Source: Pseudomonas syringae
GTDB taxonomy: Bacteria; Pseudomonadota; Gammaproteobacteria; Pseudomonadales; Pseudomonadaceae
NCBI RefSeq assembly: GCF_021605415.1
Contig: NZ_WKEQ01000051.1
Coordinates: forward strand, 1 to 32,519
Reading direction: 5' to 3'
DNA length: 32,519 bases
The translations under genes and the position numbers were made by a program. The stretch's first letter is position 1; each line of letters starts with the position of its first letter. Shown here one piece after another: positions 24,081 through 32,427 of this stretch. The notes below the pieces were generated by a model that made no database searches, was not told the DNA's origin, and saw only the letters and a list, made by a program, of their open reading frames with translations.

Positions 24081-24254
24081 ATGAAGATCCTGATAAAAGA
24101 AGTGGCGAAGTCCCAATGGCAGGTTCGACTTGACCAGCACACCGTGACATTTCGCAGTGAAGCCGAAGCCCAGGCCTTCATCCGCACCCTCGAAGCGCGT
24201 TTGCTCGCGCCCCATCAGATTCCCGACCCCGCGCTGCATCGCGTCGCCGGCTGA
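24081..24254 (+). CDS. 57-aa protein of unknown function
   Basis: This small cytoplasmic protein (MKILIKEVAKSQWQVRLDQH at the start) has an excellent Shine-Dalgarno (AGGAGG, 8 nt before the ATG) and normal pseudomonad codon use. The predicted fold is beta-strands followed by a helix (EAEAQAFIRTLEARLLA). A -10-like TACAAT (24034-24039) lies upstream without a good -35. I do not recognise a family. Its stop codon abuts the stop of the convergent MFS gene in the tetramer-sharing sequence TGATCA. Good signals make it likely to be real. Confidence 0.7.
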   Translation: MKILIKEVAKSQWQVRLDQHTVTFRSEAEAQAFIRTLEARLLAPHQIPDPALHRVAG

Positions 24255-25451
24255 TCAGGCCGACGCCTGCGTCAGCGCCCGGGCATTCTGCAATCGTCGG
24301 GTGTACATTGCCGCACCCACGACGAGCAATCCGCACAAACTGATGACCATCGCCATCGGCACGGCTGTGCCGTCGTGTAGTACCCCGACCAATGCCGCCG
24401 CGCCCGCCGCAACACTGAATTGCAGGCAACCGAGCAACGCCGATGCGCTGCCGGCCCGTGCACCCTGGCCGTTCATAGCGCAGGCCGAAGCATTTGGCAA
24501 AATGCAGCCGAGGCTTGAAATGCAAATGAACAACGGAATCAGCAGCGGCCACAGATGCGCCGGTTTCAGCGCGCTGACGGCCATTAGTGTCAGACCCGCC
24601 AATAGATAAACCCACACGGCTCGCGCCAACAGAAACGCCGGGCCACGTTTGGCCAGCATCCGCGCATTGACCTGCGCCACCAGAATGAATCCCGCCGCGT
24701 TGGTGCCGAACAGCCAGCCGAAATGCTCGGCCGGCACGCCATAAAGTTTGATGAAGACGAAGGGTGAACCTGCAATGTAGGAAAACATCCCGGCGATGGC
24801 GATGCCGCCGGTCAGCGCATGGCCAAGATAAATCGGATCCGTAACCAGCCGCCCATATTGGCGCAGCGCACCGGACAACGGCTGACGCGGCACATGCGAC
24901 GGCAGACTTTCCGGCAGACCCAAGGCCACCGCCAGCCCGGCCAAAGCGCTGAACCCGGTCAGCACCAGGAAGATCGACTGCCAGCCCGTGGTGTTGACCA
25001 GCAGACCACCGAGCATCGGCGCGAGAATCGGCGCCAGACCCATTACCAGCATCAATTGCGAAAAGACTTTCGCCGAGCCGACCGCGTCGCATTTGTCGCT
25101 GACCACGGCCCGGGCGATCACCATCCCTGCGCAACCACCCAGCGCCTGAACGAAGCGCGCAGCGATCAGCCATTCCAGATTCGGTGCATAGGCGCACGCC
25201 AGTGAGGCAAGGGTGAACAGCGCAACACCGCTGATCAATGGAATGCGCCGGCCAAAGCGGTCAGCCACCGGCCCGTACGCCAACTGGCCAATGGACAGGC
25301 CAAGAAAATACGCAGCCAAGGTCATCTGCACGTGGGTTTCATCCGTGCCGAAGGCCAGCGCCATGGCCGGAAATGCCGGCAAGTAGAAGTCGATGGCCAA
25401 CGGGCCGAAGGCGCTCAAAGCGCCGAGAATCAAAATGGTACGGAAGTTCAT
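24255..25451 (-). CDS. Bcr/CflA-type multidrug efflux MFS transporter
   Basis: This 398-aa inner-membrane drug:H+ antiporter is predicted to have 12 segments. Landmarks are LGALSAFGPLAIDFYLPAFP in TM1, LSIGQLAYGPVADRFGRRIP (MFS motif A) and FVQALGGCAGMVIARAVVSD. These match Bcr/CflA proteins, which export compounds such as bicyclomycin, sulfonamides or cysteine. The ATG at 25451 is preferred because family proteins start close to MNFRTILILG; an ATG at 25484 would add 11 residues. Neither start has a strong Shine-Dalgarno. Real substrates are unknown. Confidence 0.85.
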   Translation of the reverse strand: MNFRTILILGALSAFGPLAIDFYLPAFPAMALAFGTDETHVQMTLAAYFLGLSIGQLAYGPVADRFGRRIPLISGVALFTLASLACAYAPNLEWLIAARFVQALGGCAGMVIARAVVSDKCDAVGSAKVFSQLMLVMGLAPILAPMLGGLLVNTTGWQSIFLVLTGFSALAGLAVALGLPESLPSHVPRQPLSGALRQYGRLVTDPIYLGHALTGGIAIAGMFSYIAGSPFVFIKLYGVPAEHFGWLFGTNAAGFILVAQVNARMLAKRGPAFLLARAVWVYLLAGLTLMAVSALKPAHLWPLLIPLFICISSLGCILPNASACAMNGQGARAGSASALLGCLQFSVAAGAAALVGVLHDGTAVPMAMVISLCGLLVVGAAMYTRRLQNARALTQASA

Positions 25452-25551
25452 CAGGCATCCAGGTCGGGCATGGCAGGTGGACATGCAGCACGACAGTTTA
25501 GCTGCGCCGGGAGTCCTTGAACATTCCTTAGCTGGCTAACTATTAAAAAGA

Positions 25552-25749
25552 TCAGGCCTGTTCGACGGCGTAACCTTCCTCGCTGATCAGCTCGACCACC
25601 TGATCGGCTGTTAGCCTGCTGTCGACATTCACCTGCTTTGTCGCCAGATCGACCCGCACATTCGCCGCCGGATCCTTGGCTTGTACCGCTTGGGTAATGG
25701 CATTGACACAGTGGTCACAGGACATGCCTTGAACGTTGAACACTTGCAT
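25552..25749 (-). CDS. copZ: Copper chaperone, CopZ-like (HMA domain)
   Basis: This 65-aa cytosolic protein is a single heavy-metal-associated domain with the Cu(I) motif GMSCDHC (residues 8-14) and a beta-alpha-beta-beta-alpha-beta pattern. It would deliver Cu(I) to the CopA ATPase and the CueR sensor encoded downstream. AAAGGAG precedes the ATG. Its promoter has a CueR-type dyad in a 19-bp spacer (25810-25780). It points away from copA. Confidence 0.9.
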   Translation of the reverse strand: MQVFNVQGMSCDHCVNAITQAVQAKDPAANVRVDLATKQVNVDSRLTADQVVELISEEGYAVEQA

Positions 25750-25779
25750 GGAATGACTCCTTTGAGTGAGGTTGCGAGC

Positions 25780-25810
25780 ACTCTGGAGCTTGCCACGATG
25801 GCAAGGTCAA
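25780..25810 (-). promoter_or_regulatory. CueR-activated promoter of copZ
   Basis: On the minus strand, -35 TTGACC (25810-25805) and a -10 CAGAGT (25785-25780) are separated by 19 bp. The dyad CTTGCC-N5-GGCAAG (25789-25805) fills the spacer. This is the standard MerR/CueR geometry and matches the dyad before copA. Confidence 0.85.
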
Positions 25811-25897
25811 GTTCTGCAAAAATCTGCCGGGCTGGCAATCGGCGCCGCGCTCGGCCAAGCTGCGTGCATCCATGAAACGAATTCAGGAGATTCAGTC

Positions 25898-26281
25898 ATG
25901 CGCTGGTCAGCTTTCAGCCTGTTTGGCTTGCTCAGCCTCTTTGCCGCCATCCCCTCGGTGCAAGCCGCCGGTGAGGATTACGGCGTGCTGATCATTTCCC
26001 GCGAGCGCCTCGAAGTGGCGACCTCTTGCGAGATCGGCGTGTATATCCAGGATCAACTGTCGGCGCGGTTGTTCCAGGAGCAAAGCACCTCGTTCAATTT
26101 GCCACCGGGCAATGTGTCGCTGCGGTTGAAGCTGTTGCCGGGACAAGTCGCCGGTTGCAACCCGGGGATGCTCGCGCCAGGCTCGCAGGAGATCATCCTC
26201 AAGGCAGGCGACGTGTTGAAATATCGCATCGCCATGACTCAGGAAGGCATGTACCTGAAGCCCGCTTCCCTGGAATATTGA
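25898..26281 (+). CDS. Small exported protein of unknown function in the copper cluster
   Basis: This 127-aa protein has a signal peptide (MRWSAFSLFGLLSLF core, cleavage near VQA-AGED at about 23). A mostly beta mature domain of about 104 residues follows. Two cysteines, C44 (ATSCEIG) and C87 (VAGCNPG), could form a disulfide or bind metal. There is no lipobox. A part resembling PEGA-like surface repeats (FNLPPGNVSLRLKLLPG) is visible, but no family is recognised. AGGAG lies 9-10 nt before the ATG. It lies between copZ and copA, yet the nearby CueR dyads face copZ and copA, so membership in the copper regulon is uncertain. Confidence 0.75.
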   Translation: MRWSAFSLFGLLSLFAAIPSVQAAGEDYGVLIISRERLEVATSCEIGVYIQDQLSARLFQEQSTSFNLPPGNVSLRLKLLPGQVAGCNPGMLAPGSQEIILKAGDVLKYRIAMTQEGMYLKPASLEY

Positions 26282-26290
26282 GTCGTCTGT

Positions 26291-26364
26291 AAAAGATCGC
26301 AGCCTGCGGCAACTCCTACAGGGTGAACACCGATCCATGGAGCTGCCGCAGGCTGCGATCTTTT
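26291..26364. repeat. REPIN, GATCGCAGCCTGCGGC family, inverted pair
   Basis: The left arm starts AAAAGATCGCAGCCTGCGGC (26291) and the inverse arm ends at 26364; a spacer of about 20 bp separates them. It lies 10 bp after the small exported protein gene and just before the copA promoter. Confidence 0.88.
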
Positions 26365-26382
26365 GATCCTCAACAATGGCGC

Positions 26383-26413
26383 TTGACCTTGCCCGCGTGG
26401 CAAGGTTGATCCT
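26383..26413 (+). promoter_or_regulatory. CueR-activated promoter of copA-cueR
   Basis: -35 TTGACC (26383-26388), a 19-bp spacer and a weak -10 GATCCT (26408-26413) enclose the dyad ACCTTGCC-N5-GGCAAGGT (26386-26406), which is perfect. It lies 30 bp upstream of the copA ATG. Confidence 0.88.
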
Positions 26414-26442
26414 GTAGGCACTTTCTACAGGGAGCGTGACCG

Positions 26443-28638
26443 ATGCCCGAATCCATCATCTTCGATCTGCCGATCACCGGCATGACCTGCGCCAGTTGCG
26501 CCGGACGCGTCGAGCGCGCCTTGAACAAGGTGCCAGGCGTGAAAAACGCCAGCGTCAACCTGGCCAACGAACGCGCGCACGTCGAACTGCTTGATTCGCT
26601 CGATCCGCAGATACTGCTCGATGCCGTGAGCAAGGCCGGATACACCGCGCAGCTTGAGCAATCCGATCAGCCATCCGCCGATGACCCACAACAGCGCTTG
26701 CACCGCGAACGTGTCGCGTTGATCTGCGCCATCGTCCTCGCCTTGCCGTTGGTGTTGCCGATGCTGCTGCAACCTTTCGGCGTGCACTGGATGCTTCCCG
26801 CCTGGATGCAATTTGCCCTCGCCACCCCTGTGCAATTCATCTTCGGCGCACGTTTTTACGTCGCCGCGTGGAAAGCCGTGCGCGCCGGTGCCGGCAACAT
26901 GGACCTGCTGGTCGCCCTCGGTACCAGCGCCGGTTACGGCCTGAGCCTGTATGAATGGGCCACCGCCGCCGGGCGCATGCCACATTTGTATTTTGAAGCC
27001 TCGGCGGTGGTCATCGCCTTGGTGCTGCTGGGCAAATACCTCGAAAGCCGCGCCAAGCGCCAGACCGCCAGCGCCATTCGCGCGCTCGAAGCGTTGCGTC
27101 CGGAACGGGCGATTCAAGTCATCGATGGCCGCGAGCAAGACGTCGCCATCAGTGCACTGCGTTTGGGCGATCAAGTGCTGGTCAAGCCCGGCGAGCGTTT
27201 CCCGGTGGACGGCGAAGTGCTTGAAGGCCAAAGCCACGCCGATGAAGCACTGATCAGCGGCGAGAGCCTGCCGGTGCCAAAACAACCCGGCGATAAGGTC
27301 ACCGGCGGCGCGATCAACGGCGAGGGCCGGTTGCTGGTTCGCACCCAGGCGCTCGGCGCCGAAACCGTCCTCGCGCGCATCATTCGTTTGGTGGAAGACG
27401 CTCAGGCGGCGAAAGCACCGATTCAGAAGCTGGTGGATAAAGTCAGCCAGGTCTTCGTGCCGACCGTGTTGCTGATTGCCTTGGCGACGCTGATCGGCTG
27501 GTGGCTATACGGCGCGCCGATTGAAACCGCGCTGATCAACGCCGTCGCCGTACTGGTGATCGCCTGCCCGTGCGCACTGGGTCTGGCCACGCCGACCGCG
27601 ATCATGGCCGGCACTGGCGTCGCCGCACGCCACGGCATTTTGATCAAGGACGCCGAAGCGCTGGAGCGCGCCCACGAAGTCAGCACCGTAGTTTTCGACA
27701 AGACCGGCACGCTGACCTCGGGCACTCCGCGTATCGCCCATTTCACAGCGGTGGACGGCGATGAAGGCTCGCTGCTGAAACTGGCCGGCGCGTTGCAGCG
27801 AGGCAGCGAACATCCCTTGGCGAAAGCGGTGCTGGATACCTGCGCCGAACGGGATCTGAACGTGCCGTCCGTCAGCGACAGCCAATCCCTGACCGGGCGA
27901 GGCATCGCCGGCACGCTTGATGGTCGGCGTCTGGCACTGGGCAATCGACGGTTGCTCGACGAAAGCGCGTTGAGACCCGCAGCGCTGGCCGACTTCGCTA
28001 CAGCGTGGGAAGCCGAAGGCCGCACCTTGTCCTGGCTGATCGAACAAAGCCCCGAACCACGCGTGCTGGGTTTGTTCGCATTCGGCGACACTCTCAAACC
28101 CGGCGCCCTGGAAGCTGTGCAAAAACTGGCGGCCCAAAATATCCACAGTCACCTGCTCACCGGCGACAACCGTGGTAGCGCCAAAGTGGTCGCCGATGCC
28201 TTAGGCATCGACAGCGTGCACGCCGAAGTACTGCCCGCCGATAAAGCCGCCACTGTCGCGGAGCTTAAGAAAACCGGCGTCGTCGCCATGGTCGGCGACG
28301 GCATCAACGACGCCCCGGCGCTGGCCGCCGCCGATATCGGCATCGCCATGGGCGGCGGCACCGACGTGGCCATGCACGCGGCCGGCATCACCCTGATGCG
28401 CGGCGATCCACGGTTGGTGCCGGCCGCCCTGGAGATCAGTCGCAAGACCTACGCCAAGATCCGCCAGAACCTGTTCTGGGCCTTCGTCTACAACCTGATA
28501 GGCATTCCGCTGGCGGCGTTCGGTTTTCTCAACCCGGTGCTGGCCGGCGCGGCGATGGCGCTGTCGAGCGTCAGCGTGGTGAGCAATGCGCTACTGTTGA
28601 AAACCTGGAAACCTGAAGGTCTGGAGGACAAGCGATGA
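26443..28638 (+). CDS. copA: Cu(I)-exporting P1B-type ATPase CopA
   Basis: This 731-aa inner-membrane pump exports cytosolic Cu(I) using ATP. It has one N-terminal HMA domain (GMTCASC, C16/C19) and eight predicted membrane helices. The transport motif is CPC (375-377, in VIACPCALG), with the phosphorylated D419 in DKTGT and GDGINDAP at 618-625. The P1B-1 marks after it, YN and M..SS (FVYNLIG, AMALSSVSVV), agree with copper specificity. GGGAG precedes the ATG. Its stop overlaps the cueR start by 4 nt (ATGA), so the pump and its sensor are co-transcribed from the CueR-type promoter. Confidence 0.95.
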   Translation: MPESIIFDLPITGMTCASCAGRVERALNKVPGVKNASVNLANERAHVELLDSLDPQILLDAVSKAGYTAQLEQSDQPSADDPQQRLHRERVALICAIVLALPLVLPMLLQPFGVHWMLPAWMQFALATPVQFIFGARFYVAAWKAVRAGAGNMDLLVALGTSAGYGLSLYEWATAAGRMPHLYFEASAVVIALVLLGKYLESRAKRQTASAIRALEALRPERAIQVIDGREQDVAISALRLGDQVLVKPGERFPVDGEVLEGQSHADEALISGESLPVPKQPGDKVTGGAINGEGRLLVRTQALGAETVLARIIRLVEDAQAAKAPIQKLVDKVSQVFVPTVLLIALATLIGWWLYGAPIETALINAVAVLVIACPCALGLATPTAIMAGTGVAARHGILIKDAEALERAHEVSTVVFDKTGTLTSGTPRIAHFTAVDGDEGSLLKLAGALQRGSEHPLAKAVLDTCAERDLNVPSVSDSQSLTGRGIAGTLDGRRLALGNRRLLDESALRPAALADFATAWEAEGRTLSWLIEQSPEPRVLGLFAFGDTLKPGALEAVQKLAAQNIHSHLLTGDNRGSAKVVADALGIDSVHAEVLPADKAATVAELKKTGVVAMVGDGINDAPALAAADIGIAMGGGTDVAMHAAGITLMRGDPRLVPAALEISRKTYAKIRQNLFWAFVYNLIGIPLAAFGFLNPVLAGAAMALSSVSVVSNALLLKTWKPEGLEDKR

Positions 28639-29048
28639 ACATCGGCCAAGCGGCGCGACACAGCGGCCTGAGCGCGAAGATGATCCGATATTACGAGTCG
28701 ATCGGTTTGCTCAAGGCTGCCCATCGCACCGACAGTGGTTACCGGGTATACGGCGATGACGATCTGCACACGCTGGCGTTCATCAAGCGCTCGCGGGATC
28801 TGGGGTTTTCGCTGGAGGAAGTCGGCAAGCTGCTGACCCTCTGGCAGGATCGCCAGCGCGCCAGCGCCGATGTGAAAGCCCTGGCGCGTCAGCACATCGA
28901 CGAACTGAACCAAAAAATCCGCGAACTCGGCCAGTTGCGCGACACCCTGCAGGATCTGGTCGAACACTGCCACGGCGACCACCGCCCGGACTGCCCGATC
29001 CTCAAGGAACTGGCGTCGGGTTGTTGCGCCGAGCCTACTCTCTCCTGA
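28635..29048 (+). CDS. cueR: Copper-responsive MerR-family activator CueR
   Basis: This 137-aa regulator has a MerR winged helix-turn-helix (1-70: MNIGQAARHSGLSAKMIRYY) and a dimerisation helix (about 78-110). Its metal-binding loop has cysteines C112 and C120, exactly the CueR C-X7-C spacing for Cu(I). Two further Cys (130-131) end the protein. The start overlaps the copA stop, so it is translationally coupled. It is expected to bind the dyads before copZ and copA. A bidirectional terminator follows. Confidence 0.94.
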   Translation: MNIGQAARHSGLSAKMIRYYESIGLLKAAHRTDSGYRVYGDDDLHTLAFIKRSRDLGFSLEEVGKLLTLWQDRQRASADVKALARQHIDELNQKIRELGQLRDTLQDLVEHCHGDHRPDCPILKELASGCCAEPTLS

Positions 29049-29092
29049 CCGCCACCTACCTAAAAACAGGATCAACAGATCGGGGATCGAAA

Positions 29093-29117
29093 AAACCCGG
29101 CCGAAGCCGGGTTTCTT
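29093..29117. terminator. Bidirectional intrinsic terminator between cueR and the RIO kinase
   Basis: AAACCCGGC-CGAA-GCCGGGTTT (29093-29114) is a perfect stem with a tetraloop, followed on the plus strand by TTTCTTG. On the minus strand it is followed by TTTTTT. It ends both convergent units; the minus-strand U-run is the stronger. Confidence 0.88.
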
Positions 29118-29126
29118 GTTAGCCGA

Positions 29127-30023
29127 TCACTGCATCCACGGTGGCGGCGGCGGTTCATCCGGCTGGCCTTTCGGCGCATCGTCCGCCGCGCGAACGGCTT
29201 GCTTGCGTTCCTCGTCGAGGCGCGCCGCTTCGATTTCTCGCAGGACGCCGCCGACATCCGCCAGATCCTCGGGATCATCGAACTCGCCGGTCAACACGCT
29301 GGCCGGGTGCAAGGTGCCGGCTTCATACAGCGCCCACATTTCCTTGGCGTACTTGGTCTTCTTCAACTCCGGGGCAAACCGACCGAAGTACGAAGCCATG
29401 TTGCCGACGTCACGTTCCAGCATGCTGAACGCGTGGTTGTTACCCGCTGCATCCACCGCTTGCGGCAGGTCGATGATGACCGGGCCGGTCGGCGTCAACA
29501 GCACGTTGAACTCGGACAGGTCACCGTGCACCAGACCGGTACACAGCATCAGCACGATCTGCGAGATCAGGAACGCGTGATATTCGCGCGCCTGATCGGC
29601 ATCCAGTACCACGTCATTCAGACGCGGCGCAGCATCGCCATATTCGTCGGCCACCAGTTCCATCAGCAACACGCCTTCAAGGAAGTCGTACGGCTTGGGT
29701 ACCCGCACGCCGGCACCGGCGAGACGAAACAATGCCGCCACTTCGGCGTTTTGCCAGGCGTCCTCGGTCTCTTTGCGACCGAACTTGGAACCCTTGGCCA
29801 TCGCGCGAGCCTGACGGCTGTTACGAACCTTGCGACCTTCCTGATACTCGGCCGCCTGGCGGAAACTGCGTTTATTCGCCTCCTTGTAGACTTTCGCGCA
29901 ACGCAGCTGATTGCCGCAGCGCACCACATAAACAGCTGCTTCTTTGCCACTCATGAGTGGACGCAGCACTTCGTCGACCAGACCGTCCTCGATCAGGGGT
30001 TCAATGCGTTTTGGAGTCTTCAT
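29127..30023 (-). CDS. RIO-family serine/threonine protein kinase
   Basis: This 298-aa kinase of the bacterial RIO1-like group has a flexible P-loop (SGKEAAVYV, 25-33), the ATP-lysine K44 (CAKVY), catalytic D168 and N173 in LVHGDLSEFN, and the metal D185 in IIDLPQAVD. A basic segment (about 62-84, RKVRNSRQARAMAKGSKFGRK) may contact RNA. The C-terminal tail is acidic and proline-rich (PPPPPWMQ). Length and order match RIO1-type kinases. The bacterial substrate is unknown; a role in ribosome or stress physiology is inferred from archaeal and eukaryotic RIO kinases. The Shine-Dalgarno is weak. Confidence 0.9.
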   Translation of the reverse strand: MKTPKRIEPLIEDGLVDEVLRPLMSGKEAAVYVVRCGNQLRCAKVYKEANKRSFRQAAEYQEGRKVRNSRQARAMAKGSKFGRKETEDAWQNAEVAALFRLAGAGVRVPKPYDFLEGVLLMELVADEYGDAAPRLNDVVLDADQAREYHAFLISQIVLMLCTGLVHGDLSEFNVLLTPTGPVIIDLPQAVDAAGNNHAFSMLERDVGNMASYFGRFAPELKKTKYAKEMWALYEAGTLHPASVLTGEFDDPEDLADVGGVLREIEAARLDEERKQAVRAADDAPKGQPDEPPPPPWMQ

Positions 30024-30471
30024 CAGCTTTTATTGTGGGTCCTTTATTACCAAACACGCGAATGTCACTCGTTATACGGCAATCCTCGCACCACGGGGAG
30101 GGGTTGCCGACCTGCGAACCTTGTCGATGCACACAATGTGCCGATTTGTGCGGCTGTTCACCAGCCCGGAAAACGATCGCTGCAAATCATAGCCCAGCCA
30201 GCCGCAGAGATTGTCATCAGAACCTGAGGGCATTTACGTCAGGATCTGACATACAAATTCATACCCCTCGTAAGATTTTTCCTGATGCACCTCAATTTCC
30301 CACCAAGGCAGCCGAAGTCCTAAGGGACAGACGGATTTGTCTGACAATCGTTCCTACACAAAAACTCGATGTCGCACTCAGGGAAACGAGTAGCCCACAA
30401 CGTTTTCGGCTGCCAATACACACCGCGAGTCCTCTGCACTGCGTGGTCGTACAAAAAAATCTGGAGCGCGG
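30024..30471. other. 448-bp divergent intergenic region
   Basis: It separates the RIO kinase (minus) from the chemoreceptor (plus) and must hold both promoters, but neither is clear. A weak CTGACA-N19-TAAGAT pair lies near 30245-30276. Small dyads are GTCAG-GAT-CTGAC (30238-30250) and CAGAC-N6-GTCTG (30328-30343). No sigma28 (flagellar) element was found. No convincing ORF is present. Confidence 0.45.
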
Positions 30472-32418
30472 ATGAACATCAAACAGAAATTGACCTGGGC
30501 GTTTGCAATCATCGCCTGCCTGCCCGTGGTGCTGGTCGCCACCCTCGTTGTGCTGAATCTGCGCAGCGAGGCGAAGGACGACTTTATCGACAGCAGCGGC
30601 CGCGAGATCCGTCAGGTCAGCAACGCCATGCAGCTGTTTTTTGACGGGATCAGCCAGAACGTCGATTACCTGGCGGCGCAACCGCTGGTGAAAAACGCCG
30701 ACGGCAGCGTCAGAAGCCGCGTCAGCGCCAACCCGGACGACACCGCCGACGGTGGCATCGACAAACAGCTCTTTGCACTGTTTTCCAGCCTGGCCAGCAG
30801 CCACCCGGCCTACGCCTACGTGTCCTACGGCTTGAGCAGCGGCGGTTACGCGTTCTGGCCCGGCGATCCGAAGATGTCCAACTACGATCCGCGCACCCGC
30901 CCCTGGTACAAGACGGCCATGGCGAACCCGGGCAAAACCCTGCGTACCGAAGCCTATTACTGGGCCGGTGACGACGCCGTGCTGGTCAGCACCGTGCGCG
31001 CCGTCGCCAACCAACTGGGGGCTCAGGGAGGCGTGGTCAACATCGACGTGTCGCTCAAGCAGCTCACCGAGATCGTCAAACAGATCAAGCTCGGCGAAAC
31101 CGGTTACCTGATGCTGATGGAAAACAACGGCACGGTATTGGTCGATCCGAGCAAACCGGAACACAATTTCAAAAAACTCGACAGCCTGGGCGATGACTAC
31201 GCGCAGCTGGGCAAGGCCGGCAAGGGTCTGGTGGAAGTCGAACTCAACGGCGAACGCTACATGGCTAACGTCTGGCCGTCGGAACAGTTGGGCTGGACAT
31301 TCATCGGCCTGATCAAACAGGACGACGTGATGAGTTCGGCCACGCAACTGACTTGGTTGATCGCCATCATTGCCGCCGTATTGGCCGTGCTGTTCGCAGT
31401 GGTCGGCGCCAGTTTCGCCAGCCTCATCGTGCGGCCGATCCGCAGCGTCGCCAGCGGCCTGGAAGGCATTGCCCAGGGCGAAGGCGACTTGACCAAAAGC
31501 CTCGAAATCCGTGGCCGTGATGAAACCGCGCAATTGGCTAACTGGTTCAACCAGTTCCTCGCCGCGATTCGCAGCCTGATCCAGCACATCGGCGGCGCGG
31601 CCGGGAAAATCCTTGCCACCTCGCAGAGTTCGACCCGTGTCTCCAGCGACATGGCCGAAGCCGCCGGGCGTCAGCGTGAAGCGGTGGACATGGTGTCCAC
31701 GGCGTTCCATGAAATGGTTGCCACCGCCAACGAAGTTGCGCGCTCGTGCAGCCAGGCAGCGGAGTCTGCCGACAGCGGTCAGCGTCAGGCGCGTCAGGGC
31801 CAGCAGCAGATCGACGCAGCGGTCAACAGTGTCGATCAACTGAGCCAGGAACTCGGCCAGTCCGCGCAGTCGATGCAGCAACTGGAACGCGACAGCAACG
31901 ACATTCAGTCGATTCTCGGCACCATCCGTTCCATCGCCGAACAAACCAACCTGCTGGCGCTTAACGCGGCCATCGAGGCGGCGCGGGCGGGCGAGCAGGG
32001 TCGCGGGTTTGCGGTGGTGGCGGATGAAGTGCGCGCACTGGCCAAACGCACGGCGGATTCGACGGCGGAAATCGATGGTTTGCTCGGCAACCTGGCCAAG
32101 CGCACCAGCGAAGTGACGCAAAAAATGCACGCAAGCCTGGAAGTGTCGCAGCAGTCGGTGGCGCGCATTGGTGAAGCGCGCGAGAGCTTTGGGCAGATTC
32201 GTGAATCGGTGGATGTGATTCGCGACATGAACACGCAGATCGCGACAGCGGCGGAAGAGCAGCATCAGGTGGCGGAAGATATTAATCGGCACATCAGCCA
32301 GATTCATGGCGACGCGCAACTGGTGGCGGAACTGGCGAATTCGGCGCGGCTGGATTCGCAAAGTCTGGCAGGGTTGTCGAATGAGCTGGACGGGTTGGTT
32401 CGGCGGTTCAAAACCTGA
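30472..32418 (+). CDS. Methyl-accepting chemotaxis protein with dCache sensor
   Basis: This 648-aa inner-membrane chemoreceptor has TM1 at about 9-30, a periplasmic double-Cache domain (about 35-285), TM2 at about 293-320, HAMP at about 320-375 and a signalling hairpin whose tip is around 484-525 (IAEQTNLLALNAAIEAARAG). The ligand pocket carries R143, W145 and Y146 (PRTRPWYKTA), Y162/Y163 and D192 (NIDVSL). This resembles the amino-acid/amine dCache motif known from PctA; a purine-type dCache is another possibility given the neighbouring genes. There is no C-terminal CheR-tethering pentapeptide (it ends RRFKT). GGAG precedes the ATG by 7-8 nt. The ligand is not determined. Confidence 0.92.
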   Translation: MNIKQKLTWAFAIIACLPVVLVATLVVLNLRSEAKDDFIDSSGREIRQVSNAMQLFFDGISQNVDYLAAQPLVKNADGSVRSRVSANPDDTADGGIDKQLFALFSSLASSHPAYAYVSYGLSSGGYAFWPGDPKMSNYDPRTRPWYKTAMANPGKTLRTEAYYWAGDDAVLVSTVRAVANQLGAQGGVVNIDVSLKQLTEIVKQIKLGETGYLMLMENNGTVLVDPSKPEHNFKKLDSLGDDYAQLGKAGKGLVEVELNGERYMANVWPSEQLGWTFIGLIKQDDVMSSATQLTWLIAIIAAVLAVLFAVVGASFASLIVRPIRSVASGLEGIAQGEGDLTKSLEIRGRDETAQLANWFNQFLAAIRSLIQHIGGAAGKILATSQSSTRVSSDMAEAAGRQREAVDMVSTAFHEMVATANEVARSCSQAAESADSGQRQARQGQQQIDAAVNSVDQLSQELGQSAQSMQQLERDSNDIQSILGTIRSIAEQTNLLALNAAIEAARAGEQGRGFAVVADEVRALAKRTADSTAEIDGLLGNLAKRTSEVTQKMHASLEVSQQSVARIGEARESFGQIRESVDVIRDMNTQIATAAEEQHQVAEDINRHISQIHGDAQLVAELANSARLDSQSLAGLSNELDGLVRRFKT

Positions 32419-32427
32419 TTTAGCTGT

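Noticed and set aside
11351..26364. Repeated palindromic units as a possible CRISPR array
   Set aside because: Copies are scattered between genes as inverted pairs, with no regular direct repeat and spacer pattern and no cas genes.
30107..30124. GG-N10-GC match in the chemoreceptor upstream region
   Set aside because: Only the invariant GG and GC match, the flanking boxes do not, and it is over 340 bp from the start codon.
30292..32361. A 689-codon open frame on the minus strand across the chemoreceptor gene
   Set aside because: It is the mirror of a high-GC coding region; its His/Arg/Gln-rich translation has no domain, while the plus strand encodes a complete chemoreceptor.
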